Positions 29,658-36,232 of a DNA stretch of 36,232 nt are shown piece by piece (position 1 is the stretch's first letter; each line of letters opens with the position of its first letter). The position numbers and the translations under genes were made by a program. Source of the DNA: Deltaproteobacteria bacterium. Lineage in GTDB: Bacteria; Myxococcota; Myxococcia; Myxococcales; SZAS-1. The notes under the pieces were generated by a model, which was not told the origin of the DNA, did no database searches, and worked only from the letters and a program-made list of their open reading frames with translations. The stretch is from positions 1-36,232 of the forward strand of contig JAFEBB010000075.1 in NCBI GenBank assembly GCA_018266075.1. The letters are read 5' to 3'.

Positions 29658-32063
29658 GTGACCGCGCCCACCTCAGAGTTCGTCGACCCCGCCGGCCAGG
29701 CGCTCCTGGACCTCGGCTTCCCCCGCCTGCTCGAAGCGCTCGCGGGTCGCGCCCGCACCGACCTCGGTCAGGCGCGCGCCCTGCGGCGGCCGCTGCACGC
29801 CGACGCCGACGACGTCCGCGAGGCGCTGGCGATGGTGGAAGAAGCGCGGCTGCTCGCAGGCGAGCAGCGGGTTCTCCCTCTGGCCGGCGCGCGCGACGTG
29901 CGCGCCCTGGTGGCTCGCGCGGGCAAGGGCGCCACGCTCGAGGGCCCCGAGCTGGTGCAACTGGCGCACGTGATGGCCGCGCTCTCGCGCACGCGTGACT
30001 TTCTCGAGGACGTGGCCGGTCGCGTGCCGCGGCTGGCCCGGCTCGGCGAGCAGCTCGTCGATCTGACGTCGCTGGCGCGGCGGATCGATTCTGCCTTCGA
30101 GCCTTCGGGGCAGGTGTCGGATCGCGCGAGCCCCGAGCTCGCCGCCGCGCGCGAGCGCTCGCGCGGGCTGCACAAGCAGCTCAAGTCGAAGATCGAGGAC
30201 CTGCTCGCCGACGTGGAGAACGAAGAGCTCCTCCGCGATCGATATTTCACGCTGCGAAATGATCGCTACGTCGTGCCGGTGAAGGCGCAGCACCGCGCGC
30301 AGCTTCCGGGCATCGTCCACAACGCGAGCCAGAGCGGCCAGACGCTCTTCGTGGAGCCGCAGCCGCTCATCGGCCTGGGCAACGAGCTCGCCATCGCGCA
30401 GTCGGTGGCCGCAGAGGAAGAGCGGCGGGTGCTGCAGGAGCTCACCGATCTGGTGGGCAAGCGCGCCGACGAGCTGCTCGAGGCGCTGGAGGCCATCGCC
30501 GCGCTCGACGAGGCCGAGGCCTGCGCACGGCTCGCCAACGATCTGCACGCGAACGTGCCGGAGCTCACCAAGCCCTCGAGCCCCTTCAACCTCAAGGCGC
30601 TGCGGCATCCCTTGCTGGTGCTGCAGGGCAAGAAGGTCATCGCCTCGGACGTGCGGCTCGAGGCGCCGGCGCGCGCTCTCATCGTCTCGGGACCGAACGC
30701 GGGCGGAAAGACCGTGACGCTCACGGGCGTCGGGCTCTGCGCGCTCATGCTGCGCGCGGGCCTGCCCATTCCGGTCGAGGCGGGCTCGAGCCTGCCGCTG
30801 TATCCCGGGGTCTCGTCGGCGATCGGCGACGCGCAGGATCTGGGTCGCGACCTCTCGACTTTCAGCGCGCACATCACCGCGCTGCGCGACATCTTGAAGA
30901 GCTGCGGCCCGGGCTCGCTGGTGCTCATCGACGAGGTCGCCGCCGACACCGATCCGCGCGAAGGCGCCGCGATCGCCACGGCCATCCTCGAGGCGCTGCT
31001 GGAGCACGGCGCCACGTCGATCGTCACCACGCACCTCGAGGAGCTCAAGGCGCTCGGGCTGGGCGACACGCGCTTCGCCAATGCGCACGTGGGCTTCGAC
31101 CCGGTGAACCTCGCGCCCACGTACAAGCTGCACCTCGGCTCGCCGGGCGCGTCGAGCGCCATCGAGATCGCCCAGCGCGTGGGCCTGCCTGCTGCGGTGT
31201 GCGAGCGCGCGCGAAGTCACCTGTCGGGAACCGCGGGGCCGCTCGCGAAGGCGCTGGAGAAGCTCGAGGCCGAGCGCGCGGCGCTGGAGACGGCGCGCCT
31301 CGAGGCGCAGAAGCTCGCCGCCGACGCCAAGGCCGAGCGCGACGCCGCCCAGGCCCAGCTCCGCGACATCGAGACGCGGCTCCGCGCCGAGAGCGAGGCC
31401 GCGCGCGCCAAGCTGGTGAAGGATCTCGAAGCCGCGCAGGTGCGCGTGTCGGAGCTGGTGGCCGAGCTGCAAGTGCAGCCCACGCTCGCCAAGGCCGCCG
31501 AGGTGCGTCGGCAGCTGCGCGAGGAGGAGTCGTCGCAGAAGCGCGAGCTCGCGAAGAGCCAGGCCGAGCCCAGCGAGCCCGAGGAGCGCGGCGGCGAGCT
31601 CACGGTGGGCGCGCGCGTCCGCGTGATCTCGCTCGGGCGAGAGGCGCAGGTCAGCTCAATCGACGGCAACGAGGCCACGGTACAGGCGGGCGCGCTGCGC
31701 ATGCGCGTGCCGCTCGACGATCTCGTTCCGCTCAAGGGCAAGGCCAAGATCCCCGAGCCGAAGCTCAAGGCCGCCGCGGGCGCGCAGCTCGCCAAGGCCG
31801 CGACCACGGGCGCGGGCAAGCTCGCGGCCCCCATTGAGCAGGTCGACGTTCGTGGCCTCCGCGCCGAGGACGCGCTGCGCATGGTCGAGGCTTTTCTCGA
31901 TCGGCTCTACGGCGAAGGACGGCCCGCGGCGGTCATCGTGCACGGGCATGGCACGGGCGCGCTCAAGGCCACGCTGCGCGAATATCTGCAGCAGTCGCCG
32001 TATGTGGAGCGCTGGCAAGCCGAGAGCGGCGACGGCGCGACGCGCGTGGAGTTTCGCGGCTAA
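29658..32063 (+). CDS. endonuclease MutS2
   Basis: An 801-aa MutS2 protein. The N-terminal lever/clamp region holds LARTDLGQARALRRPLHADAD-like and RYVVPVKAQHRAQLPGIVH stretches. The ATPase follows: Walker A GPNAGGKT (345-352), LGRDLSTFSAHITALRDIL, Walker B SLVLIDEVAADTDPREGAA (about 419-437) and TTHLEELKALG. A charged coiled coil (about 520-630) and a small beta domain lead to the C-terminal Smr nuclease domain (728-801) with VDVRGLRAEDALRMVEAFLD and VIVHGHGTGALK. MutS2 lacks the mismatch-binding domain of MutS; it limits recombination by acting on branched DNA, and in Bacillus rescues collided ribosomes. GTG 29658 is the best start; no strong ribosome site. Length is usual. Confidence 0.95.
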   Translation: MTAPTSEFVDPAGQALLDLGFPRLLEALAGRARTDLGQARALRRPLHADADDVREALAMVEEARLLAGEQRVLPLAGARDVRALVARAGKGATLEGPELVQLAHVMAALSRTRDFLEDVAGRVPRLARLGEQLVDLTSLARRIDSAFEPSGQVSDRASPELAAARERSRGLHKQLKSKIEDLLADVENEELLRDRYFTLRNDRYVVPVKAQHRAQLPGIVHNASQSGQTLFVEPQPLIGLGNELAIAQSVAAEEERRVLQELTDLVGKRADELLEALEAIAALDEAEACARLANDLHANVPELTKPSSPFNLKALRHPLLVLQGKKVIASDVRLEAPARALIVSGPNAGGKTVTLTGVGLCALMLRAGLPIPVEAGSSLPLYPGVSSAIGDAQDLGRDLSTFSAHITALRDILKSCGPGSLVLIDEVAADTDPREGAAIATAILEALLEHGATSIVTTHLEELKALGLGDTRFANAHVGFDPVNLAPTYKLHLGSPGASSAIEIAQRVGLPAAVCERARSHLSGTAGPLAKALEKLEAERAALETARLEAQKLAADAKAERDAAQAQLRDIETRLRAESEAARAKLVKDLEAAQVRVSELVAELQVQPTLAKAAEVRRQLREEESSQKRELAKSQAEPSEPEERGGELTVGARVRVISLGREAQVSSIDGNEATVQAGALRMRVPLDDLVPLKGKAKIPEPKLKAAAGAQLAKAATTGAGKLAAPIEQVDVRGLRAEDALRMVEAFLDRLYGEGRPAAVIVHGHGTGALKATLREYLQQSPYVERWQAESGDGATRVEFRG

Positions 32064-32079
32064 TTAACCAATCGGTTAA
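32064..32079. terminator. weak bidirectional hairpin between convergent genes
   Basis: TTAACC (32064-32069) and GGTTAA (32074-32079) form a 6-bp stem with AATC loop, directly after the mutS2 stop and overlapping the TAA of the minus-strand DUF1697 gene. It is AT-rich and short, so it is a poor terminator at best, but it is the only structure in the 12-bp gap. Confidence 0.3.
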
Positions 32080-32627
32080 CCCGACGTCGCGACCTTCCTG
32101 GCCATGTCGATGAGCTTGTTCACCGTTTTCCAGTTGCGCGCGGTGGCCTTCCCGCCCAGCCGCTTCTCGAAGTAGTCCACGGTGAGCCTGGTCTCTGCGG
32201 CGCTCACCACGCTCATGAAGATCTCGCGCCCGAGCACGAGGTAGCTGTCGCCGGGCGAGCGCTTGGGATCGAGCGACGCCAGCGCGGGCTTCTTCGGCAC
32301 ATCCGACAGAAACATCACGTGCAGCCTCTTCGGCTCGCCGACGAGCTTGGGGAAGGGATTCTCCGCTGGCACGGCCGCGAGCTCTTCGTCGGTGCGCAGC
32401 ACCACGGGCACCGTGCACTTGAACTTCTTGGCGATGGCCGCCTCGAGCTCGGTCGCAAGCTTCGACTCATCGGTCGCGGCATGCCGGAAGACGACGTTGC
32501 CGCTGTTGACGTACGTCTCGACGCCGGCGCCGCCGAGCTTGCCGAAGAGCGCGCGCAGCTGCTCCATGGGCACCTTGTTGTTGCCCCCGACGTTGATGGC
32601 CCGGAGCAGCGCGACGTACGTCTTCAT
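32076..32627 (-). CDS. DUF1697 family protein
   Basis: A 183-aa soluble protein of the DUF1697 family. Family marks are YVALLRAINVGGNNKVPMEQ at the start, GAGVETYVNSGNVVF, and the central PVVLRTDEELAAVPAENPFP, followed by KRLHVMFLSDVPKKPAL and a basic C-terminal RNWKTVNKLIDMA. The biochemical function of the family is not established. Start ATG 32627 has GAGGGG before it. It stands alone, convergent with mutS2 (12-bp gap) and divergent from the gene at 32798. Confidence 0.9.
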   Translation of the reverse strand: MKTYVALLRAINVGGNNKVPMEQLRALFGKLGGAGVETYVNSGNVVFRHAATDESKLATELEAAIAKKFKCTVPVVLRTDEELAAVPAENPFPKLVGEPKRLHVMFLSDVPKKPALASLDPKRSPGDSYLVLGREIFMSVVSAAETRLTVDYFEKRLGGKATARNWKTVNKLIDMARKVATSG

Positions 32628-32722
32628 GGTGTTGCCCCTCGTCCACAGGCCCCGGATGGTACGGGAAAAGTGCGATCGCAGCGTCCGCGCTTTCGCTCCA
32701 CGCAGAATCCTTTGCGTTCAAA

Positions 32723-32752
32723 CGAATTCAGGGGTGCTTTTGCTTGAATTCG
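32723..32752. promoter_or_regulatory. inverted repeat with perfect 8-bp arms (operator candidate)
   Basis: CGAATTCA at 32723-32730 and TGAATTCG at 32745-32752, separated by 14 bases, form a perfect AT-rich inverted repeat in an otherwise GC-rich gap. It lies 46 bp before the outer-membrane protein start at 32798 and also upstream of the divergent DUF1697 gene, as expected for a dimeric transcription-factor site. Confidence 0.45.
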
Positions 32753-32797
32753 TGATCTGGCCGGCTCACTCTTGTGCGCCACGCAGAGGAGGTCACC

Positions 32798-33502
32798 GTG
32801 ATCACGCTTGCACGCATTGTCCTCGCGGCCGCCACGCTCGCTGCCGGCACTGCTGCCGCCGACGAGCTCCCGCACTACACGCTCACCGAGCCCGCCATCG
32901 TGCAACTCGACGAGGGCGGCGGCGAAGGCGCGCACGGCGTGGGCTCGCTGCTCTCCGGCCGCACCGTGGGCGCAGGCGCCGATGTGATCCAGGCGCAGTT
33001 CGGCTGGCCGCTGGTGGGCATCAGCTACCTGCACGGCATTCACGACAAGCTCGACGTGGGCGGCACCTTCGCGTTCGCCTACGGCTTCGAGGGCACCGTC
33101 CACACCAACCCCGGCCTGAAGATGGCGGGCCTCATCCGCGTGGGCTTGCTCGACAACGGCAAGGTGAACCTGGGCATCCGCTTCGATCCCGGGATCACCA
33201 TGTACTTCAATGACCCGTTCACGTTCGGCATCGCCACGCCGATTCAGCTCGCGCTCGGCGTCTCCGCGGGCGACGCGATCATGATCAGCTTCGCCATCAG
33301 CATGCCCATGACGGTGTTCTTCACGCCCGACGTGTTCTTCAGCATGCCCATCCTCTCGGGCGTGGGCGTGGAGTACCACGTGGACTCGCACCTCTCGGTC
33401 ACGCTGAACACCGGCTTCGGCCCGGATGTGTTCATCGGCCGGAATGGACACGGCACCGAGTTCGCCTTCTTCACGCTGGCCGGGATCGGCTACCGTCTGT
33501 AG
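32798..33502 (+). CDS. probable outer-membrane beta-barrel protein (234 aa)
   Basis: The start is unusually clear: AGGAGG six bases before GTG 32798. Residues 1-23 are a signal peptide (ITLARIVLAAATLAAGTAAA before DEL). The mature protein shows regular amphipathic beta strands (KLDVGGTFAFAYGFEG, GKVNLGIRFDPGITMYF, DSHLSVTLNTGFGPDVF) and ends FAFFTLAGIGYRL, close to a barrel C-terminal strand. Two very hydrophobic Met/Phe-rich segments in the middle (AIMISFAISMPMTVFFTPDV) are odd for a barrel. No family recognised. The small gene at 33505 follows after 2 bp. Confidence 0.8.
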   Translation: MITLARIVLAAATLAAGTAAADELPHYTLTEPAIVQLDEGGGEGAHGVGSLLSGRTVGAGADVIQAQFGWPLVGISYLHGIHDKLDVGGTFAFAYGFEGTVHTNPGLKMAGLIRVGLLDNGKVNLGIRFDPGITMYFNDPFTFGIATPIQLALGVSAGDAIMISFAISMPMTVFFTPDVFFSMPILSGVGVEYHVDSHLSVTLNTGFGPDVFIGRNGHGTEFAFFTLAGIGYRL

Positions 33503-33504
33503 CC

Positions 33505-33771
33505 ATGACCACCCTCTTCCACGACCGCGGCGACGTCATGAACTTCGTGGGCCGGCTGCCCGGCTCGCCCGCGCTCAAGCCCGACGGCGCGCCCACCCTG
33601 GTCACCGGCCACGACGCCGCTGCCGACGCCAAGCGCGTGGGCTGGGCTGCGTTCTTCAAGGCCCTCGAGTCGCGGCAGCTCGCGCTGCGCTCGGCCGACG
33701 ACGGCAGCTGGAGCTTCGTGCAGCGCCACGCGGCCGCCGACGCGCCTGCGCCCGCGCCGACTGCGCACTGA
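33505..33771 (+). CDS. small hypothetical protein (88 aa)
   Basis: No family recognised. No signal peptide; the product is probably soluble, with a helix near VGWAAFFKALESRQLALRS and an Ala/Pro-rich end (APAPAPTAH). It starts two bases after the stop of the barrel protein, so translation is likely coupled; an internal ATG at 33538 is an alternative. Its TGA (33769-33771) directly abuts the TAA of the minus-strand 5'-nucleotidase gene. Confidence 0.65.
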   Translation: MTTLFHDRGDVMNFVGRLPGSPALKPDGAPTLVTGHDAAADAKRVGWAAFFKALESRQLALRSADDGSWSFVQRHAAADAPAPAPTAH

Positions 33772-35493
33772 TTACTTCGGGTCGGGAACCTTGGGCGCCG
33801 GCACCGGCTGCGGCTGCGCCTTGAGGTACGAGAGGAACGCGTCGCGCACGAGCTTGCCGGTCTCGGTGACGTTCTTCTTGCCCACGCCGTCCATCACCGC
33901 CTTGGTGCCGTCGCCGCCGTTGGCGAGGAAGTCGTTCGTCGCGAGCACGTAGGTCTTGGCGGGATCGATCGCGGAGCCGTCGGCGAGCGTGACCTTGGTC
34001 GTGCCCGGGTGCGCGCGATCGAAGTCGAGCTTGCCGCCCGCGAGCTGCGGGAAGCCGTGCCCCGCCTCGAGCGGCGCGGTGAGCAACGCCTCAAGCTGCT
34101 TGCCCGTGAGCTTGATGCCCACCACGCGGTTGTCGAAGGGCAGCACCTCGAAGAGCTGGCCGAACTTGAGTGAGCCGCCCGGCAGGTCCGCGCGCACACC
34201 GCCCGCGTTGGTGAGCCCGAGATCCGCGCCGGGCACCGCCGCGCGGATGGCCTCGGCCACGAGGATGCCGAGCGGGCTGGGCGCATCGTGCTTGCGCGTG
34301 AGCGGCGTGGCCATGGTCACGCCGATGGGCGCCTCCTGCTGCGCCTTCACCGCGGCCAGGAACGGCGCCATCGTCTTCTCGATCTTCTCGTCCGGCACCA
34401 GCTTCTGATCGAGGAACTTGGCGTCCGTCTCGCCGGTGCTGTTCTCGCGCACGCGGCAGCCGCCCTCGGCCCAGTCCTGCATGCACACGTCGACGGGCGG
34501 GTGGATGTTGGTGGTCACCTTCCCTGCCGAATCGACGCACGCCTCCACCCAACCGAACGACGCGCCGTAGCTCCCGGCCTCGCTCACCGCCACGCCCTTC
34601 ACGAACTGCGCGATGTACTTGTGCGTGTGCCCGGCAATGGCCACGTCGAGCGTGCCTTCGGGGAGCGCGTCGAGGAGCGACCAGAGCTCGCTGTGCGCGT
34701 TGCAGCTGGAGTTGTCGTGCGGGTCGTCGATCTTGGCGCAGTCGCCGCCGATGTGCGCGACGAGCACCACCACCTTCGCGCCCTGCTTGCGCAGCGAAGC
34801 GGCCTCGCGCTTCACGTCGTCGGCGGGGTTGCGGAACTCCAGCGAGGCCACGTTGAGCGGCACGGTCACGGTGGGCGTGTCGGGCGTGATGGCGCCGATG
34901 ACGCCGACCTTCACGCCGTTCACGGTGACCAGCGCGCTCGGCTTCAAGTTCTTCCAGGTGGGCCGCTTGCCGGTCTGCGCGTCGTAGATGTTGCATGCGA
35001 GGAACGGAAAGTGCGCCTCGGTCATGCGCTTCTTGATCGCGCCGAGCAGGTCCGGCTCCGTCTTCTCGGGGCCGAAGTCGAACTCGTGGTTGCCCAGCGC
35101 CGCGGCCTGGTAGCCGAGCGCGTTGTACGCCGCGATCACCGCCGCGCCCTTGGAGAGGTTCGACGGGACCGTGCCCTGGAAGAGATCGCCGCCGTCGAGC
35201 AGCAGCGTCTGCTTGGGGTACTTCGCGCGGAGGATGTCGAGGTACGCCGCGAAGTCGGCGAGGCCACCCTGCTGCACCTCGATGGGCTTCTGCACCGCCG
35301 GCTCGGGCGGCTTGGCCTGGGGATCTGCCGAGGGCGGCTTGGCCTCGGGCGCCGGCGGCTTGGCGCGGTGGATGTCGGGCTCGATGTGGCCGTGCAAGTC
35401 GTTGGTGCCGATGATCTGCACGCACTTGGGCGCCTTGTGATCGGCGGCGGTGGTGTTGGCGGCGAGGAGCAGCGCGGGCAGCCAGGCGAGCAT
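33772..35493 (-). CDS. 5'-nucleotidase/UshA-family metallophosphoesterase, exported
   Basis: A 573-aa periplasmic or surface enzyme that should remove 5' phosphates from nucleotides or related sugar nucleotides. The signal peptide is MLAWLPALLLAANTTAAD. Metal-site motifs are present: TNDLHGH (30-36), DGGDLFQG (100-107), GNHEFDFG (134-141), VAHIGGDC and AIAGHTH. The C-terminal substrate domain shows LTNAGGVRADLPGGSLKFGQ, EVLPFDNRVV and LATNDFLANGGDG. Odd: a Pro/Ala/Lys-rich insert (about 42-70, repeated AKPP) sits right after the first metal motif. The extra cysteines in DDPHDNSSCNAHSE and VDVCMQDWAEGGCR may form disulfides. Start ATG 35493 has GAGGT upstream. It is a single-gene unit. Confidence 0.93.
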   Translation of the reverse strand: MLAWLPALLLAANTTAADHKAPKCVQIIGTNDLHGHIEPDIHRAKPPAPEAKPPSADPQAKPPEPAVQKPIEVQQGGLADFAAYLDILRAKYPKQTLLLDGGDLFQGTVPSNLSKGAAVIAAYNALGYQAAALGNHEFDFGPEKTEPDLLGAIKKRMTEAHFPFLACNIYDAQTGKRPTWKNLKPSALVTVNGVKVGVIGAITPDTPTVTVPLNVASLEFRNPADDVKREAASLRKQGAKVVVLVAHIGGDCAKIDDPHDNSSCNAHSELWSLLDALPEGTLDVAIAGHTHKYIAQFVKGVAVSEAGSYGASFGWVEACVDSAGKVTTNIHPPVDVCMQDWAEGGCRVRENSTGETDAKFLDQKLVPDEKIEKTMAPFLAAVKAQQEAPIGVTMATPLTRKHDAPSPLGILVAEAIRAAVPGADLGLTNAGGVRADLPGGSLKFGQLFEVLPFDNRVVGIKLTGKQLEALLTAPLEAGHGFPQLAGGKLDFDRAHPGTTKVTLADGSAIDPAKTYVLATNDFLANGGDGTKAVMDGVGKKNVTETGKLVRDAFLSYLKAQPQPVPAPKVPDPK

Positions 35494-35646
35494 TCGATGG
35501 ACCTCGATGCGGCCGTGCAGCCGCGTGGCCGGGATTGTAGGCGGGGCACGCGGGTCGACGCACGGAATCCGCCGGGGGAGCGCTCGCCTGCCCGTTGCCG
35601 GGCGCCGCGGCTGCCTTCACCTTCACGGCGATCGCTGGAGGCGCGA
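35494..35646. other. divergent intergenic region
   Basis: 153 bp between the 5'-nucleotidase (minus) and the small Cys protein (plus). It has a 5-bp GCCCG/CGGGC hairpin within GCCCGTTGCCGGGC and nothing else clear; promoters for both genes must lie here. Confidence 0.35.
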
Positions 35647-35898
35647 ATGTCGAACGTGGACCAACCGGACAAGCCCTCGGATGCCGTGGGCTGGGGTCAC
35701 TGCCAGCACTGCCGCTACTTCGGCCAGCACGGCGCGGGCGACTTCTCGGAGGACCTGGCCGAGCGGCGCTGCCACCAACCGGAGCTCCTCGACTTCGAGC
35801 TCTTCGTGACCGGCTCCGGTGGCTGCAACCACTTCCAGAAAGCCGCGGGCGAGTCGATGAGCCTCGAGGAGCCGACCGACACGCCGTCGCTGCACTAA
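35647..35898 (+). CDS. small four-Cys protein (83 aa)
   Basis: No named family. The centre carries CQHCRYFGQHG, then a Cys in ERRCHQPELL and another in GSGGCNHFQ; four cysteines and nearby histidines in this spacing suggest a zinc or iron-sulfur site. There is no signal peptide and both ends are acidic and disordered. GGAGG precedes ATG 35647. Its TAA overlaps the TAG of the minus-strand gene by three bases. Confidence 0.75.
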   Translation: MSNVDQPDKPSDAVGWGHCQHCRYFGQHGAGDFSEDLAERRCHQPELLDFELFVTGSGGCNHFQKAAGESMSLEEPTDTPSLH

Positions 35899-36232
35899 GG
35901 AATGGCGAGCCGCTGGGTGACGTCGACCGTGTAGTACGGCAGGTTGCCGTAGCCGCCCGAGCCGCTGATGCTCACGTCGAACGTGTCGGTGTACGCGGTG
36001 CCGGTGAAGGTCGCGGTGCCGTCGGACTGGCAGTAGATGGTGAACGAGGAGCTGAAGTTCGAGCTGGTCTTGCTGTCGAACGAGATCGTGCCCGCTTCGT
36101 AGCCCGCGTAGCCGCTCTGGCAGATCTGCGCCGAGCCGTTGTGCAGCACCTGGCCGGTGACGGTCACCTGCACTGGTGTCTGCACGTCGTAGTTCAAGGT
36201 CGAGTTGCCGCTCACCGCCTGGCCCGTGGCGA
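35895..36232 (-). CDS. partial gene: exported beta-rich protein, C-terminal part
   Basis: The gene enters from beyond the right edge, so only its last 111 residues or so are visible. They are rich in Ser/Thr/Gly/Tyr and show alternating strands (VQVTVTGQVLHNGSAQIC, FSSSFTIYCQSDGTATFTG, FDVSISGSGGYGN), with two cysteines, typical of a secreted or surface beta domain. No family recognised. It ends QRLAIP with TAG, overlapping the convergent small Cys gene. Confidence 0.6.
   Translation of the reverse strand, partial: ATGQAVSGNSTLNYDVQTPVQVTVTGQVLHNGSAQICQSGYAGYEAGTISFDSKTSSNFSSSFTIYCQSDGTATFTGTAYTDTFDVSISGSGGYGNLPYYTVDVTQRLAIP

Noticed and set aside
27347-29998. An 883-codon plus-strand frame opposite the Cys-rich lipoprotein
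   Set aside because: Pure Arg/Ala/Gly/Val antisense of the stalk and Cys repeats; the minus-strand gene has signal peptide, lipobox and ribosome site.
20721-32079. GGTTAA motif seen in three gaps (20721, 24237, 32074)
   Set aside because: A few occurrences are expected by chance in a window of this size, and the surroundings differ; no shared function can be argued.
34288-35646. Long plus-strand frame opposite the 5'-nucleotidase continuing into the small Cys gene
   Set aside because: The upstream part is antisense of an enzyme with all motifs; the real plus gene starts at 35647 behind GGAGG.

Overview
The window is about 36 kb of very GC-rich chromosome from a member of the Myxococcota (a myxobacterium-like deltaproteobacterial lineage). 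Several things point there. One secreted enzyme ends in a MYXO-CTERM-like sorting tail. Large lipoproteins carry Ser/Thr/Gly-rich stalks and Cys-rich knots. Gene packing is very tight on both strands, and sigma-54-like promoter sequences can be proposed. No genus can be named from the sequence alone. I see no rRNA, tRNA, CRISPR array, transposase, integrase or phage gene, so this is ordinary chromosome rather than an island.

Layout. 1-368: a 21-bp tandem repeat and non-coding sequence. 369-1004: a basic hypothetical protein with its own terminator. 1122-5100 (minus): a likely operon of a small membrane protein, a hypothetical protein and a secreted GH123/DUF4091-like enzyme with a CBM9-like module. 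5255-8065 (plus): a large stalked lipoprotein with OB-fold, Ig-like and lamin-tail-like parts. 8066-10507 (minus): an exported hypothetical protein and a Cys-rich, sequon-rich lipoprotein separated by a strong terminator. 10680-13661 (plus): an exported protein, a zinc alcohol dehydrogenase, a DUF1460 amidase-like protein and a membrane-anchored Cys-rich protein. 13677-15332: a divergent response regulator / PAS histidine kinase pair. 15333-17027 (minus): a PLD-like nuclease and threonine aldolase. 17063-18480 (plus): a DUF962 protein and a multi-spanning acyltransferase-like protein. 18451-20532 (minus): two adjacent exported proteins with similar C-termini, the first preceded by a leader whose Shine-Dalgarno is folded into a hairpin. 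20740-21493 (minus): a multi-CxxC protein and a 55-aa membrane peptide. 21707-23094 (plus): a lytic transglycosylase and a STAS-domain protein. 23234-27328 (plus): the MoxR ATPase / DUF58 / transglutaminase operon. 27344-29515 (minus): a second Cys-rich stalked lipoprotein. 29658-32063: MutS2. 32076-32627 (minus): DUF1697. 32798-33771 (plus): an outer-membrane barrel candidate and a small protein. 33772-35493 (minus): a 5'-nucleotidase family enzyme. 35647-35898: a small Cys protein. The window ends inside an exported protein.

Two themes stand out. First, cell-envelope biology dominates: three long-stalked surface lipoproteins, a sorted glycosidase-like enzyme, two peptidoglycan enzymes, several probable outer-membrane proteins and the MoxR/DUF58/transglutaminase set. 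Second, convergent genes are packed stop-against-stop: three junctions have exactly zero intervening bases and two more overlap, so 3' ends must be formed without ordinary intergenic terminators. The most testable regulatory structures are the SD-sequestering GAAA-loop hairpin at 20536-20563, an intrinsic terminator only 20 nt before a start codon (9313-9352), a palindromic short dispersed repeat present twice (21589-21608 and 23094-23113), and an inverted repeat with perfect 8-bp arms upstream of the outer-membrane protein gene (32723-32752).
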